The notes under the pieces are model-generated. The model ran no database searches, was not told the origin of the DNA, and saw nothing but the letters and a program-made list of their open reading frames with translations. From Cupriavidus sp. UYMMa02A (GTDB lineage: Bacteria; Pseudomonadota; Gammaproteobacteria; Burkholderiales; Burkholderiaceae): a stretch of 64,000 nt of DNA. Shown here piece after piece: positions 38,766 through 50,764 of this stretch. Every line of letters begins with the position of its first letter. Positions within the stretch are counted from its first letter, which is position 1. The stretch covers positions 62,001 to 126,000 of the forward strand of contig LRMT01000043.1 of NCBI GenBank assembly GCA_001725945.1, in the 5' to 3' direction. The position numbers and the translations under genes were made by a program.

Positions 38766-38883
38766 GGTGGTAGTCAGTCAGTGTCGGGGGCGCGCTGCGG
38801 GCGTTTGCGGGCAGCGCCATGCCAATGTAGGCTGTGCGCTTCGGCACGGCAATTCGCCAACCATGCGTGGAGGTTATGCAAAG

Positions 38884-39774
38884 ATGCACGACGCAGACTG
38901 GGATGCCTCCGGTATTTCCTGGCGGTGAGCCGCGCCGGAACGCTGGCGGGCGCGGCGCGGGCGCTGCAGGTGAACCACTCCACCGTGCTGCGCCGCTGGC
39001 CAGCCTGGAAGAGGATCTTGGCACAAGGCTGTTCGACCGGCACCAGGGCGGCTATGCGCTGACTGCCGCGGGCGAGGTGCTGGCGACACAGCTCGCGCCG
39101 GTGGATGAACTGATCGATGCAGCGCAGCGGCAACTGGGCGGGCTCGATGCGCAGTTGAGCGGCCCGCTGCGCATCACCACGACCGACACCTTGCTCGGCC
39201 CGCTGCTGATGCCGATACTGGCCGAATTCCGCAGCCTGCACCCGCGCATCCAGCTACAGGTAGTGGTCAACAATTCCTTCCTGAACCTGAGCCGGCGCGA
39301 AGCGGACATTGCCGTGCGGCCGGCCACCGCGCCACCCGAACACCTGGTCGGGCGCTTGCCGGCCTGCTGCAGACGGCCCCTTACGCCGCGCGCAGCTACC
39401 TGCGGCAGTTCGGCCGCGGGCGGCTGCCGCACCATGACGAAGCGTGGAACGACTATGACTGGGTGGTGCCGGACGATGCCTTGTCACACCTGGCACAGGC
39501 GCGCTGGGTTGCCGCCAACGTCCCGGAGGCGCGCCGCGCGGTGTGCGCCGACAGCCTGGTCGCCATGGCCGAGGCCGTGCGCCAGGGCATGGGCGCGGGC
39601 ATGCTGCTCTGCCTGCTGGCGGACCCGGACCGCGAACTGGTGCGGATGGCCTCGCCCGACGCGGCGCTGGATACGCCGCTCTGGATCCTGACGCATCCGG
39701 ACCTGCGCGGCAGCGCGCGCGTGCGGGCGTTCAGCGATTTCCTGCTGGCGAGACTGCAGGCGTCGCCGTGCTGA
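38884..39774 (+). CDS. LysR-family transcriptional regulator, three frameshifts
   Basis: About 297 residues after restoring bases near 38904, 38996 and 39359. The HTH reads LRYFLAVSRAGTLAGAARALQVNHSTVLRR, then LEEDLGTRLFDRHQGGYALT. The effector domain includes GPLRITTTDTLLGPLLMPILAEF, READIAVRPATAPPEHLVGR and CADSLVAMAEAVRQGMG. Divergent from the SMR exporter, which may be its target. Its end overlaps the convergent HD-GYP gene. Confidence 0.83.
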
Positions 39775-40982
39775 TGCCTGCGCCGCGCCAGCCTGCCCCT
39801 GCCCGGCGTAGATAGCGAGCAGCTGCTCGTCGGTATAGCCCCAGTCGGCCGGATCTTCGAAAGCCACCACGGTGTCTTCGCTGTGTTGCAGATCGATGAC
39901 TTGCGGCTGCAGCGGGCGCGACTGCGACACCGAGTAGAACGCCATCACGCGCGGGCGCAGTGGTTCGGACTCATGCTGGGCACACACCACGGCAAGCCGG
40001 TTCGATCGCAGCCGCAGCACCGTGCCGAGCGGATAAATGCCCACGGTTCGCGTAAAGGCCTTGAACACGCGACGGTCGAACAGCGTGTCGACGCGCACGG
40101 CCATGTACTCCATGCGCGCGCCGGCGACCACTCCTGGTGGCCGGGCCGGCTGGAAGTCAGCGAATCGTAGGTGTCGCAGATGGCGGCAATCTTGGCGTGG
40201 ACGCTCTGCTCGCGCCCTATCAGCCCGAACGGATAGCCGCGGCCATCCACGCGCTCATGGTGGTGCACGCAGACGTCGAGCACGATGTTGGAATCCAGCC
40301 GTGCCTCGTTCAGGATGCGGTAGCCCGCTGACGGGTGGCGCCGGATCTCCTCGTCCTCGCCCGGCCGGCGCGAGGTCGGCTTGTGCAGCACTGCCTCGGG
40401 CAGCGTGAGCTTGCCGATGTCATGCAGCAGCCCCGCCAGGCCAAGATCGCGCACCTCTTCGGGTGGCAGTTCCAGCGTGCGGCCGACCGCGACCATCAGC
40501 GCGCAGACGGCGAACGCGTGCATATAGCTGTAGTCGTCGCGCGCCTTGAGCCGTGCCAGCGCGATCAGCGCCTGCGAATGCCGCGACAGCGATTGCGATG
40601 CCGAGTCCACCAGCAGCAAGGCGCCGCTGACCTCCAGCGCGCGGCCCATGCGGACGTCGCCGAACATGGAGCCGATCACCGACTTGCCGGACTGGATCAA
40701 CGCCCTCGCGTGGCCGAACTCGGCATCCAGGCTAATGCTATTGGCCGCCACGGCGCCGGGGCCGGTGTTTCCCACGGGCTGGTGACCGCTTGCGGGGTGG
40801 GCGCGTTACGCCCCTTGAGTATGTCGATCCAGACTTCCTCCACGCCCGAGGACCGTAACTCGCTGAGCTGTGCTTCGGTGGTTACCAGGAATTTCGACCG
40901 CCAGAACGCGCGCGCGCAGGCCGCCCAGCCTGGCCACGAACATGCCGACCTGCAGTTGCTCCGCCTTGATTCGTCTCAACAT
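39731..40982 (-). CDS. HD-GYP domain phosphodiesterase with DUF3391, frameshifted
   Basis: Cyclic-di-GMP phosphodiesterase-type protein, about 418 residues if five bases are restored (two near 40925, one each near 40755, 40140 and 39800). N-terminal DUF3391: MLRRIKAEQLQVGMFVA, then TTEAQLSELRSSGVEEVWIDI. HD-GYP core: MHAFAVCALMVAVGR, LAGLLHDIGKLTLPEAVLHKP and HHHERVDGRGYPFGL, so both the HD and GYP signatures are intact. The C-terminal tail is uncertain; the stop at 39731 assumes one missing base after LLAIYAG and gives a 44-base overlap with the LysR gene. Confidence 0.82.
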
Positions 40983-41205
40983 GCGATGCCCCGTGTGAAG
41001 TGATGGCTGGTCCTCGGCCCCATATCGGCATTGGCGGCGGATACTTTAGGAAAAATACGATTCAGGAACCGAGCCGGCCTCCGGTGTCAAGCTGCCGGGC
41101 AATGCCCAGACAGGCTCCTCGGGCATTCGGGCTGCCGCGCCGCGCACAGCTACAATGGCGCGCCAAACGCTTACCAGACGCCCGCAGACGCTCGCCGGTC
41201 ATCCC

Positions 41206-41499
41206 ATGTCCAGAACGTACACGTTAGTCGGCATCGCCCGCGCCAAGGCCAACCGCCGGGAAGCCCTGGTGACTACGCTCGATTCGCTGCGCTCGCGCGG
41301 CCTGACCGAGCCCGGCTGCCTGAACTACCACATCGGGCAGGACGCCGAAGATGCCGAGGTCTTCGTCGTCTACATGGTCTGGGACTCCCGCGGTGCACTG
41401 GAATCGCACCTGAACCGCGAATACATGCGTGATTTTCACGCCACCCGGCAGGAACTGGTCGAAGGCGACTTCAGCTTCCGCTGGCTGAACGCCGCCTGA
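41206..41499 (+). CDS. Antibiotic biosynthesis monooxygenase (ABM) domain protein
   Basis: Small ferredoxin-like dimeric alpha/beta-barrel protein of 97 residues, intact ([55 protein letters not shown]). Family members include quinol monooxygenases and heme-degrading enzymes; which applies cannot be told. No operon partner. Confidence 0.8.
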   Translation: MSRTYTLVGIARAKANRREALVTTLDSLRSRGLTEPGCLNYHIGQDAEDAEVFVVYMVWDSRGALESHLNREYMRDFHATRQELVEGDFSFRWLNAA

Positions 41500-41600
41500 C
41501 GCTGCGGCGCCGCCCGCGCCGCCTGTCTTGTCAATCTTCCCTGTCCGGTCTATCACTCTGGATGACGCCCCACGCCAGCGGGGCGCGGCTGGAGTGCGCC

Positions 41601-42603
41601 ATGGATGTCAGGGACGGTTTTACAGGCACGGTCGGACACACGCCGATGATCCGGCTCGGGGGGCTCAGCGCCGCGACGGGCTGCGAGATCTACGGCAAGG
41701 CTGAATTCCTGAACCCCGGCGGCTCGGTCAAGGACCGGGCGGCGCTCTATATCATCCGCGACGCCGAGCACCGCGGCACGCTCAGGCCGGGCGGCACAGT
41801 GGTGGAAGGCACGGCCGGCAATACCGGCATCGGCCTCGCGCATATCTGCGCGGCACGCGGCTACCGCTGCATCGTGGTCATTCCCGATACCCAGTCCCCG
41901 GAAAAAATGGAGCGCCTGCGCATGCTCGCGCCGAGGTGCGGGCCGTTCCGGCAAAGCCGTACGCGGATCCCGGCAACTACCAGAAGATTGCCGGCCGGCT
42001 CGCCGATGAAACCGAAAACGCCATCTGGGCCAACCAGTTCGACAACGTGGCCAACCGCCAGGCCCATTACGAAACGACCGGGCCGGAAATCTGGCATGAC
42101 ACCGCCGGCCGCATCGACGCCTTTGTCTGCGCGACCGGCACCGGCGGCTCGCTGGCGGGTGTCTCGCGTTTCCTGAAGGAACGCAACCCACATGTGCGCA
42201 TCGTGCTGGCCGACCCATACGGCAGCAGCCTGTACCATTTCATCAAGCACGGGGAGCTCAAATCGGAAGGCAGTTCGATCACCGAAGGCATCGGCACCAG
42301 CCGCATCACGGCAAACCTGCAGGACACGGTGATCGACGACGCCGTGCGCGTGGACGACCAGGCCTGCGTCGATATGGTCTACCGCCTGCTGCGCGAGGAA
42401 GGACTGTTCCTGGGCGGATCCACGGGCATCAACGTGGCGGCGGCCGTTGCGCTGGCCCGCGAGATGGGGCCCGGGCACACCATCGTCACCTTGCTCTGCG
42501 ACCGGGGCGATCTCTATTTCGGGCGGCTATTCAACCAGGATTGGCTCGCCGGAAAGGGGCTGGTGCCTACGCCATTTACGCGCGCGGCACCGCATGCGGC
42601 TAG
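41601..42603 (+). CDS. Cysteine synthase-like PLP enzyme, two frameshifts
   Basis: Fold-type II PLP enzyme of the cysteine synthase/cystathionine beta-synthase family. PLP lysine in [11 protein letters not shown], substrate-binding [12 protein letters not shown], then (after a missing G near 41935) [24 protein letters not shown] and [12 protein letters not shown]. The start at 41601 has GGAG six bases upstream; an upstream in-frame ATG at 41562 is less likely. The tail is uncertain: one more missing base near 42560 would end at 42603 (about 334 residues), otherwise the frame runs into prpR. Substrate specificity unknown. Confidence 0.8.
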
Positions 42604-42661
42604 CGACCGGTTCTGCGGCCGGCGCGACGCCAGGTATTCCAGCGGCGTTTTCACGGTCCGG

Positions 42662-44652
42662 CTAGGCAGCCCTGAGCCGCCGCCACAAGGTGGTCGGGCT
42701 GATTCCAAGGATGTGGCATGCCGCGTTGCGGTCACCGCCGCACTCGGCCAGCACGCGGCGGATATGCTCGGCTTCGCTCGCGTGCGCGACGCCAGCCAGC
42801 GAGCGGCTGACGCGCCGCTGCCGGCCACTCTGCGCGGGCGTCTGCACCGGTATGTCAGCGGCGACGGGCGCGTCGGCCATGGCACCAGCGTCCTCGCCAA
42901 ATAATTCCGGTACCGCGGCCTGCAGTTCACGCAGCATGTCGGCGGGCTCCAGCGGACGGCCGGCGACCAGCACCGCAATGCGCTCGGTCACGTTTTCGAG
43001 CTCACGGATATTGCCCGGCCAGTGATAGCCGCCAAGACGCGCGCGTGCCGCCTCCGGCAGGCCCTCCCGATGCTCGAGCCCCAGCCGCTCCAGCGCGCGC
43101 CGATAGAGCAGATCGGACAGCTCGGGCAAGTCTTCCGCGCGCTCGCGCAGCGGTGGCACCTCGATACGCAGGATGTTCAGCCGGTAGTAAAGGTCCTGCC
43201 GGAAACTGCCTTCGCGTACGCGCTGGGCCAGGTCCCGGTGGGTGGCCGCGATCACGCGCACATTGACCGGCACGGCCTCCAGCCCGCCGATCGGCAGCAC
43301 CTGCTTTTCCTGCAATACGCGCAGCAGGCGCGTCTGCAATGCAGGCGGCATGTCGCCGACTTCATCGAGGAAAAGCGTGCCGTTGTGCGCGGACTCGAAC
43401 AGGCCCGCCTTGCCGCCGCGCCGGGCGCCGGTGAACGCGCCTTCCTCGTAGCCGAACAGTTCGCTTTCGAGCAGCGTCTCGGGAAATGCGGCGCAATTGA
43501 CGGCGACGAATGGGAACGCGCGGCGCGGGCTGGCGTCGTGCATGCCCTGCGCCAGCACCTCCTTGCCGGTGCCGCTCTCGCCACCGATCAGCACGGTCGA
43601 ATCGACCGCCGCGTAGCGCCGCGCCAGTTCACGCAGGTGCGCCATGGCGGACGAAGTGCCGGCCAGATCCTCGAGGCTGTAGCGCACGCCCGGCAGCCGC
43701 GTGCGGCTGCGCGAGCGCAGGTTGCGGTCCACGCGCTGGATGGCCGTCGCGTCCTGCAGCGTCAACAGCGCCCCCGTGGTGCCGGACTCGCTGACCAACG
43801 GGATGCGGTTGACCACCACCATGCGATCGCCCACCTTCTGGATCGCCTCGAGTTCCTTGGCGCCGGTCTGGATTACGTCGTCGAGCGACAGCCCCGGCGA
43901 CAGCGCCTGCAGCTTGCGCCCAACCGCACTTGCAGCGGGTGTACCCAGGAAACGTTCCATGGCCGGGTTGAACGACTGGATGCGCCCTTCCCCGTCGACC
44001 GCGGCCACGCCCTCGTTAAGGTGCGCAAGGATGGTGTTCACGTAGTCGCGCCGCCTGATTCGATGCGCCGCAGGCGCGCGGCCTCGATCGCATCCTCGAG
44101 CGCCATGCGCACGGAGTTGCCCGAATAGAGGAACACGCCGATCAGGCCGAGGCGGTCGGCCAGGTCTGTCACCAGTCCGGGCCCGACCACGACTTTCACG
44201 CCTTCCTGCTTGAGCATCTGGACGCGCGCCGTTGCATCGTCCTCGGTCAGGTAGGTGTAGGCAGGAATCGACAGCGAGAACGCGCGCGTGAACTCGTCCA
44301 CTTCGGCATACGTGGACGCATGCGTCACCAGCGCCACATTGGGCGAAATGCGCCGCGCCGTCGCCAGCGCGCTCATCACGTCGAAACCCGTCACCTTGAC
44401 GAGTACGACGGGCACGTCTACGTGCTGGCGCAGGTAGGCACCATTCGAGCCGCCCGACACGACGACGTCAAGCTTGCCTTCGCGGGCCTCGCGCCGGATG
44501 GCGTCGGCCGCGGAATCATAGGCGCGCCCGACGATCCGGAATTCGGCAAGATGGGAATAAGCCGGAATCAGCTCGGCAAAGGCGCGCTGCAGCCGGCTGA
44601 TGCCGAGGGCCCAGATGCGCGGCAGGCCGGGAGAGGATACTGGGGGTGGCAT
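42662..44652 (-). CDS. prpR: Propionate catabolism sigma-54 activator, one frameshift
   Basis: Sigma-54-dependent activator of 2-methylcitrate genes, about 663 residues. Order: PrpR_N sensor (about 1-195; VVVSGGSNGAYLRQHVDVP), PAS (ILAHLNEGVAAVDGEGRIQ), and an AAA+ domain with GESGTGKE, EEGAFTGARRGG and GTLFLDEVGD. The Fis-type HTH ends ACHILGISPTTLWRRLRAA. One base is missing near 44045 at the sensor-PAS border. Divergent from prpB; the co-inducer in the family is 2-methylcitrate. Confidence 0.92.
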
Positions 44653-44693
44653 GGTGGTTCGCGTAGAGTCGATGCTATTGTGCGCGCTGCCGG

Positions 44694-44724
44694 ATTGAAT
44701 TTCAATCCTGAAACTGAAATTTCA
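44694..44724. promoter_or_regulatory. Candidate PrpR binding sites
   Basis: Two adjacent AT-rich palindromes, ATTGAATTTCAAT (44694-44706) and TGAAATTTCA (44715-44724), lie 41-72 bases from the prpR start and about 150-180 bases upstream of the predicted prpB transcript start. Position and symmetry fit an enhancer. Confidence 0.55.
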
Positions 44725-44844
44725 CCAATGCAATCCAATAACGACATGAAATCGTGTGAAATGCACCTCACCGATCGCACCGGGCATCATAATTACCAAT
44801 GATATCAATGGGTTATGTCTTGCTCACCGAGAATCCCGGCGAGC

Positions 44845-44860
44845 TGGCACACCCCTTGCA
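44845..44860 (+). promoter_or_regulatory. Sigma-54 promoter of prpBC
   Basis: TGGCACACCCCTTGCA is an almost perfect -24/-12 promoter with GG-N10-GC spacing; predicted start near 44872, 35 bases before prpB. Confidence 0.85.
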
Positions 44861-44906
44861 GTATTGGGCCCGTTCTTTCATTGCCTGAAAACGAGACACC
44901 GCAACC

Positions 44907-45815
44907 ATGACCTATTCCGCATCCGACCTGGCCCGCTCGGCCGGCGCCCGCTTCCGCCAGGCCCTGGCCGAAGAGCACCCGCTGCAGGTGGTGGGCACCA
45001 TCAATGCCAACCACGCCCTGCTGGCCAAGCGCGCCGGCTACCGCGCCATCTACCTGTCGGGCGGCGGCGTGGCCGCGGGCTCGCTGGGCCTGCCTGACCT
45101 GGGCATCTCGGGCCTGGAAGACGTGCTGATCGACGTGCGCCGCATCAGCGATGTGTGCGATGTGCCGCTGCTGGTCGACGTCGACACCGGTTTTGGCTCG
45201 TCGGCCTTCAACGTGGCCCGCACCACGCGCTCGCTGATCAAGGCCGGCGCCGGTGCCATGCACATCGAAGACCAGGTTGGCGCCAAGCGCTGCGGCCATC
45301 GCCCGAACAAGGAAATCGTCACGCAGGGCGAGATGGTCGACCGCATCAAGGCCGCTGTGGACGCCCGCAGCGATGAAAACTTCGTGATCATGGCCCGCAC
45401 CGACGCGCTGGCCGTGGAAGGCCTGGAAAGCGCCATCGAGCGCGCCGTGGCATGCGTCGAGGCTGGCGCCGACGCGATCTTCCCGGAAGCCATGACCGAC
45501 CTGGCCATGTACCGCAAGTTCGTGGACGCCGTGAAGGTGCCGGTGCTGGCCAACATCACCGAATTCGGCGCTACGCCGCTGTTCACCACCGACGAACTGG
45601 CCGGCTCCGGCGTGTCGATGGTGCTGTATCCGCTGTCGGCCTTCCGCGCGATGAACAAGGCCGCCGAGAACGTCTACACCGCCATCCGCCGCGACGGCAC
45701 GCAGAAGAACGTGGTCGATACCATGCAGACTCGCGCCGAACTGTACGAGAGCATCGGCTACCACGCCTACGAACAAAAACTCGACGCCCTGTTTGCCCAG
45801 GGCAAGGCCAAGTAA
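44907..45815 (+). CDS. prpB: 2-methylisocitrate lyase
   Basis: Cleaves 2-methylisocitrate to pyruvate and succinate in the methylcitrate cycle. 302 residues, intact. Isocitrate-lyase-superfamily motif KRCGH with catalytic Cys129, metal-binding [20 protein letters not shown] and [13 protein letters not shown]. First gene after the sigma-54 promoter, 34 bases from prpC. Confidence 0.96.
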   Translation: MTYSASDLARSAGARFRQALAEEHPLQVVGTINANHALLAKRAGYRAIYLSGGGVAAGSLGLPDLGISGLEDVLIDVRRISDVCDVPLLVDVDTGFGSSAFNVARTTRSLIKAGAGAMHIEDQVGAKRCGHRPNKEIVTQGEMVDRIKAAVDARSDENFVIMARTDALAVEGLESAIERAVACVEAGADAIFPEAMTDLAMYRKFVDAVKVPVLANITEFGATPLFTTDELAGSGVSMVLYPLSAFRAMNKAAENVYTAIRRDGTQKNVVDTMQTRAELYESIGYHAYEQKLDALFAQGKAK

Positions 45816-45849
45816 GGCCGGACGACACGCAACTCAGAAGGAGATCTAG

Positions 45850-47005
45850 ATGTCCGAAGCACAACCGATCGCTACCCCTAAGCCCAAGAAATCCGTTGCC
45901 CTGTCGGGCGTGACCGCCGGCAATACCGCGCTGTGCACGGTCGGCCGTACCGGCAAGACCTGCACTACCGCGGCTATGACATCCTGGACGTCGCCGACGC
46001 CTGCGAGTTCGAGGAAATCGCCCACCTGCTGGTCCACGGCAAGCTGCCGAACAAGGCCGAACTGGCCGCCTACAAGACCAAGCTCAAGGCCCTGCGCGGC
46101 CTGCCCGCCAACGTCAAGGCCGCCCTGGAATGGGTGCCCGCCTCGGCCCACCCGATGGACGTGATGCGCACCGGCGTGTCCGTGCTCGGCACCGTACTGC
46201 CCGAGAAGGACGACCACAACACCCCGGCGCGCGCGACATCGCCGACCAGCTGATGGCCAGCATGGGCTCGATGCTGCTGTACTGGTACCACTACAGCCAC
46301 AATGGCAAGCGCATCGAAGTCGAAACCGACGACGACACCATCGGCGCCCACTTCCTGCACCTGCTGCACGGCAAGAAGCCCTCGGCGCAGTGGGAACGCG
46401 CGATGCATACCTCGCTGATCCTGTACGCGGAGCACGAGTTCAACGCCTCGACCTTCGCCGGCCGCGTGATCGCCGGCACGGGCTCGGACATGCACTCGGC
46501 CATCTGCGGCGCGATCGGCGCGCTGCGCGGCCCCAAGCACGGCGGCGCCAACGAAGTGGCCTTCGAGATCCAGAAGCGCTACGACAACGCCGATGAAGCC
46601 GAGGCTGACATCCGCCGCCGCGTCGAGAACAAGGAAGTCGTGATCGGCTTCGGCCACCCGGTGTACACCATTGCCGACCCGCGCAACCAGGTCATCAAGG
46701 CAACCGCGCGCGAGCTGTCGAAGGAAGCCGGCTCGATGAAGATGTTCGACATCGCCGAGCGGCTGGAGACCGTGATGTGGGACATCAAGAAGATGTTCCC
46801 GAACCTGGACTGGTTCAGCGCCGTGAGCTACCACATGATGGGCGTGCCCACCGCGATGTTCACACCGCTGTTCGTGATCGCGCGCACTTCGGGCTGGGCC
46901 GCGCATATCATCGAGCAGCGCATCGACAACAAGATCATCCGCCCGAGCGCCAACTACACTGGTCCCGAGAACCTCAAGTTCGTCCCGATCGGCAAGAGAA
47001 AGTAA
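45850..47005 (+). CDS. prpC: 2-methylcitrate synthase, two frameshifts
   Basis: Condenses propionyl-CoA and oxaloacetate. About 385 residues after restoring bases near 45957 and 46215 ([11 protein letters not shown] then [10 protein letters not shown]). Citrate-synthase signature [13 protein letters not shown], catalytic His regions [12 protein letters not shown] and GPKHGG, and catalytic Asp in [24 protein letters not shown] near the N-terminus is typical. AGAAGGAGA precedes the ATG. The length and operon favour PrpC over GltA. Confidence 0.94.
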
Positions 47006-47207
47006 ATCGAAGCCCGGCGAAAGTAAAGCGCATGTGAGGCTCGCGTCCGCCACATTCGTCCGACTTTGGCCCGATTATGTAACGAAAGGGCAGGCTGCTT
47101 GCCCTGATTCGCAAATCGTAGAGAATAGCGGCGGAACTTTGGCCGGGCCCTGAGCTCTCCTGGGGCGCGCCAGACCACAAAGACACAAACCCTGAAAGGT
47201 TATTTCC

Positions 47208-47745
47208 ATGAAAAAGCTCATCCTCGCAGCGTGCATCGGCGCGTTCACCCTCGGTACCGCCAGCACGGTGATGGCCCAGGAACCGGCCAAGAAGACCACG
47301 AAGAAGGCGCCTGCCAAGAAGAGCAGCAAGGCGGGCCCGGCAGCCGCCGCCGATGTCACGCCCACCGGCGAAAAGTGGCAGTGCGAACTCGGCAACTCCC
47401 TGTACATCTCCGGCAATATGCTGCGCGATGAAGTCCTGACCGTGCACTGGCAGGGCAAGGACTACAAGCTGCCGCGCCAGTCCACCGTAACGGGTGCCGA
47501 CCGCTACTTCGACGCGCGCTCCGGCCTGGATCTGGTGGTGATCCCGAGCAAGGCCATGCTGTTCAACAAGAACCTTGGCCAGCGCCTGGCCGACGAATGC
47601 CAGAACGCCGAAATGCAGGCTGGCGGCGCCGCGCCGACCCAGGCGGGCGGCCTGCGCGCACCGGTCACCGCGCCGCTGCTGGCCACGCCGCCGCAGCAAC
47701 ACGCAGCCCGACGCCACCCAGCAGTCGGCTGCGCCGAAGCAGTAA
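47208..47745 (+). CDS. Exported MliC/PliC-like protein, frameshifted near the end
   Basis: Signal peptide KKLILAACIGAFTLGTASTVMA, a Lys-rich linker, then a compact domain of about 80 residues with two cysteines (KWQCELGNSLYISGN, YKLPRQSTVTGADRYFD, GLDLVVIPSKAMLF, LADECQ). The pattern resembles membrane-bound C-type lysozyme inhibitors, which protect peptidoglycan in the periplasm; this is pattern recognition, not a search. Two bases missing near 47700 lead to the tail QPDATQQSAAPKQ and a stop at 47743-47745 (about 179 residues). Located between prpC and acnA. Confidence 0.68.
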
Positions 47746-47762
47746 ATCCGGCGGCTTCCGGC

Positions 47763-47822
47763 CCTGTCCGATCGGGACAGGACCGGATAGCCATGCCGGC
47801 GAGGAACGGTTGCCGGCATGGC
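47763..47822 (+). terminator. Two tandem hairpins between the MliC-like gene and acnA
   Basis: CCTGTCC / GGACAGG (47763-47769 and 47775-47781) and an 11-bp stem GCCATGCCGGC / GCCGGCATGGC (47790-47800 and 47812-47822) lie 18 bases past the stop. Likely termination; no T-tract. Confidence 0.55.
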
Positions 47823-47991
47823 AGTCATGCGCGAACGCGGCGTTCGCCGGCCTGGCGCTGGCGGGCGCGGGCGCGGCAGTAGAGTATCGGTGCGCAGCCA
47901 ACCTCGGACCGCGGTCACCGCCGTGGCGGCGCACTCAGGGGTCAGGTCCGAATCAACGCCACCACCTCGTTCCTCGATTGGAGTCATGGCA

Positions 47992-50697
47992 ATGCCCCAC
48001 AACCTCAATAAGACGCTAAAAGAATTCAAGATCGGCTCTTCAGGCAAGGGCCAGTTCTATTCCCTGCCCCAGCTCGGCGAGGAACTGGACGTGGCGATCG
48101 AACGCCTGCCAGTTTCGATCCGCATCGTCCTCGAATCCGTGCTGCGCAACTGCGACGGCAAGAAGGTGACCGAGGAACACGTCCGCCAGCTTGCCAACTG
48201 GAAGCCGAACGCAGACCGCGTCGACGAGATTCCGTTCGTGGTGGCTCGCGTCGTGCTGCAGGACTTCACCGGCGTGCCGCTGCTGGCCGACCTGGCCGCC
48301 ATGCGCAACGTGGCCGAGAAGATGGGCAAGAACCCCAAGCAGATCGAGCCGCTGGTGCCGGTGGACCTGGTGGTCGATCACTCCGTGCAGGTCGACCACT
48401 TCCGCGAGAAGAAGGCGCTGGACCTGAACATGCAACTGGAATTCCAGCGCAACAACGAGCGCTACCAGTTCATGAAGTGGGGCATGCAGGCTTTTGACAC
48501 TTTTGGCGTGGTGCAGCCTGGCTTCGGCATCGTGCACCAGGTCAATCTCGAATATCTCGCACGCGGCGTCCACAAGAAGGACGGCGTGTACTACCCCGAT
48601 ACGCTGGTCGGCACCGACAGCCACACCACGATGATCAACGGCATCGGCGTGGTGGGCTGGGGCGTCGGCGGCATCGAAGCGGAAGCCGGCATGCTGGGCC
48701 AGCCGGTGTACTTCCTGACGCCGGACGTGGTCGGCGTGGAGCTGACCGGCCGTCTGCGCGAAGGCGTGACCGCGACCGACCTGGTGCTGACCATTACGGA
48801 AATGCTGCGCAAGGAAAAGGTGGTCGGCAAGTTCGTTGAATTCTTTGGCGAAGGCACGGCCAGCCTGGCGCTGCCGGACCGCGCGACGATCGGCAACATG
48901 GCGCCGGAATATGGCGCCACGATGGGCTTCTTCCCCGTGGACGAGAAGACCATCGACTACTTCAAGGGTACCGGCCGCACTGAAGAAGAAATCGCTGCGT
49001 TCGAGGGCTACTTCCGCGCGCAGCAGATGTTCGGCATCCCGAGGGCGGGCGACATCGACTACAGCAAGGTCGTCACGCTGGATCTCGGTACCGTGGCTCC
49101 GTCGCTGGCAGGCCCGAAGCGTCCGCAGGACCGTATCGAGATCGGCAACGTCAAGAGTACGTTCAGCTCGCTGTTCAGCAAGCCCGTGGCCGAAAATGGC
49201 TTCAACAAGGAGCCGGCCGAACTGGACCGTACCTACCAGACCACCGACGGCCTCGACGTGAAAAACGGCGACGTGCTGATTGCGGCCATCACGTCCTGCA
49301 CCAATACCTCCAATCCGAGCGTGCTGCTGGGCGCCGGCCTGCTGGCCAAGAAGGCCGTGGAAGCCGGGCTTACGGTGGCGCCGCACATCAAGACCTCGCT
49401 GGCGCCCGGAAGCCGCGTGGTCACGGAATACCTGCAGGCAGCCGGGCTGCTGCCGTACCTGGAAAAGCTCGGCTTCGGCGTGACCGCCTATGGCTGCACC
49501 ACGTGCATCGGCAACGCGGGCGACCTGACGCCGGAACTGAACGAGGCCATCGTCAAGAACGACCTGGTCGCGGCCGCGGTGCTGTCGGGCAACCGCAATT
49601 TCGAAGCGCGCATCCACCCGAACATCCGCGCCAACTTCCTGGCCTCGCCGCCGCTGGTGGTGGCCTATGCCATCGCGGGCAACGTCACGCGCGACCTGAT
49701 GACCGAACCGGTCGGCAAGGGCAAGGGCGGCAAGGACATCTGGCTCGGCGACATCTGGCCGAGCTCCGAGGAAATCCACGCGCTGATGAAGTTCGCGATG
49801 GACGCCAAGACCTTCAAGGGCAACTACGAACAGGTCAAGAAACCCAGCAAGCTGTGGGGCGCGATCAAGGGCACCAAGGGCCAGGTCTACGACTGGCCCA
49901 CGTCGACGTACATCGCCGAGCCGCCGTTCTTCCAGGACTTCACCCTGGAGCCGTCCGGCGCCACCGCGAGCGTGCGCGGCGCGCGGGCGCTCGGGATCTT
50001 CGGCGACTCCGTGACGACCGACCATATCTCCCCGGCCGGATCGATCAAGGACACTTCGCCGGCCGGCAAGTACCTGCTCTCGCACGGCGTGCTCAAGGCG
50101 GACTTCAACAGCTACGGCTCACGCCGCGGCAACCATGAGGTAATGATGCGCGGCACCTTCGCCAACGTACGCATCAAGAACCTGATGATCCCGCCCAAGG
50201 CCGACGGCTCGCGCGTCGAAGGCGGCCTGACCCTGCACCAGCCCACCGGCGAGGAAATGTCGATCTACGACGCCGCCATGAAATACGTCGCGGAGGGCAC
50301 CCCCACGGTGGTGTTCGGGGGCGAGGAATACGGCACGGGTTCGTCGCGCGACTGGGCCGCCAAGGGCACGCAGCTCCTCGGCGTGAAGGCCGTGATCGCG
50401 CGCAGCTTCGAGCGCATCCACCGCTCCAACCTGGTCGGCATGGGCGTGCTGCCGCTGCAGTTCAAGGGCAGCGACAGTGCGCAGACGCTGGGCATCATCG
50501 GCAACGAGACCTTCGACATCGAGGGGACCGAAGGCAATCTCAAGCCGCAGCAGGACCTGGTCCTGGTGATCAAGCGCGCCAACGGCGACGTGCAGCGCGT
50601 ACCAGTGCTGCTGCGCATCGACACGCCGATCGAGGTCGACTACTACAACCACGGCGGTATCCTGCCGTTCGTGCTGCGCCAGCTCCTGGCCGCCTGA
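47992..50697 (+). CDS. acnA: Aconitate hydratase A
   Basis: [4Fe-4S] aconitase interconverting citrate and isocitrate; AcnA enzymes can also serve the methylcitrate cycle. 901 residues from the ATG at 47992, which has GGAG eight bases upstream (the ATG at 47986 is only two bases from it). Cluster ligands Cys436 (SCTNTS), Cys502 and Cys505 (GCTTCIGN); also [35 protein letters not shown] and [16 protein letters not shown]. Intact. It is of the AcnA type, not the AcnM type often found in betaproteobacterial prp operons. Ended by a strong terminator. Confidence 0.96.
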   Translation: MPHNLNKTLKEFKIGSSGKGQFYSLPQLGEELDVAIERLPVSIRIVLESVLRNCDGKKVTEEHVRQLANWKPNADRVDEIPFVVARVVLQDFTGVPLLADLAAMRNVAEKMGKNPKQIEPLVPVDLVVDHSVQVDHFREKKALDLNMQLEFQRNNERYQFMKWGMQAFDTFGVVQPGFGIVHQVNLEYLARGVHKKDGVYYPDTLVGTDSHTTMINGIGVVGWGVGGIEAEAGMLGQPVYFLTPDVVGVELTGRLREGVTATDLVLTITEMLRKEKVVGKFVEFFGEGTASLALPDRATIGNMAPEYGATMGFFPVDEKTIDYFKGTGRTEEEIAAFEGYFRAQQMFGIPRAGDIDYSKVVTLDLGTVAPSLAGPKRPQDRIEIGNVKSTFSSLFSKPVAENGFNKEPAELDRTYQTTDGLDVKNGDVLIAAITSCTNTSNPSVLLGAGLLAKKAVEAGLTVAPHIKTSLAPGSRVVTEYLQAAGLLPYLEKLGFGVTAYGCTTCIGNAGDLTPELNEAIVKNDLVAAAVLSGNRNFEARIHPNIRANFLASPPLVVAYAIAGNVTRDLMTEPVGKGKGGKDIWLGDIWPSSEEIHALMKFAMDAKTFKGNYEQVKKPSKLWGAIKGTKGQVYDWPTSTYIAEPPFFQDFTLEPSGATASVRGARALGIFGDSVTTDHISPAGSIKDTSPAGKYLLSHGVLKADFNSYGSRRGNHEVMMRGTFANVRIKNLMIPPKADGSRVEGGLTLHQPTGEEMSIYDAAMKYVAEGTPTVVFGGEEYGTGSSRDWAAKGTQLLGVKAVIARSFERIHRSNLVGMGVLPLQFKGSDSAQTLGIIGNETFDIEGTEGNLKPQQDLVLVIKRANGDVQRVPVLLRIDTPIEVDYYNHGGILPFVLRQLLAA

Positions 50698-50718
50698 TCC
50701 GCCTGCGAGCGCACCCCG

Positions 50719-50764
50719 CCGCCCGCCATGGCCCGGCTCAACGCCGGCCTGGCGGGCGGTTTTT
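50719..50764 (+). terminator. Intrinsic terminator after acnA
   Basis: Perfect 10-bp stem CCGCCCGCCA / TGGCGGGCGG followed directly by five T residues (50760-50764). Confidence 0.88.

Noticed and set aside
38766-38883. Guanidine riboswitch upstream of the Gdx-type SMR gene
   Set aside because: No pair of ACGR-loop hairpins or ykkC-like conserved segments was found; only a short GC-rich stem.
44038-44050. prpR as two separate genes (sensor and activator)
   Set aside because: The split falls between the PrpR_N and PAS domains and one restored base gives a standard PrpR; no ribosome site for a second gene.
48040-50085. 681-residue open frame on the minus strand
   Set aside because: Fully antisense to acnA, whose frame is intact with all cluster ligands.
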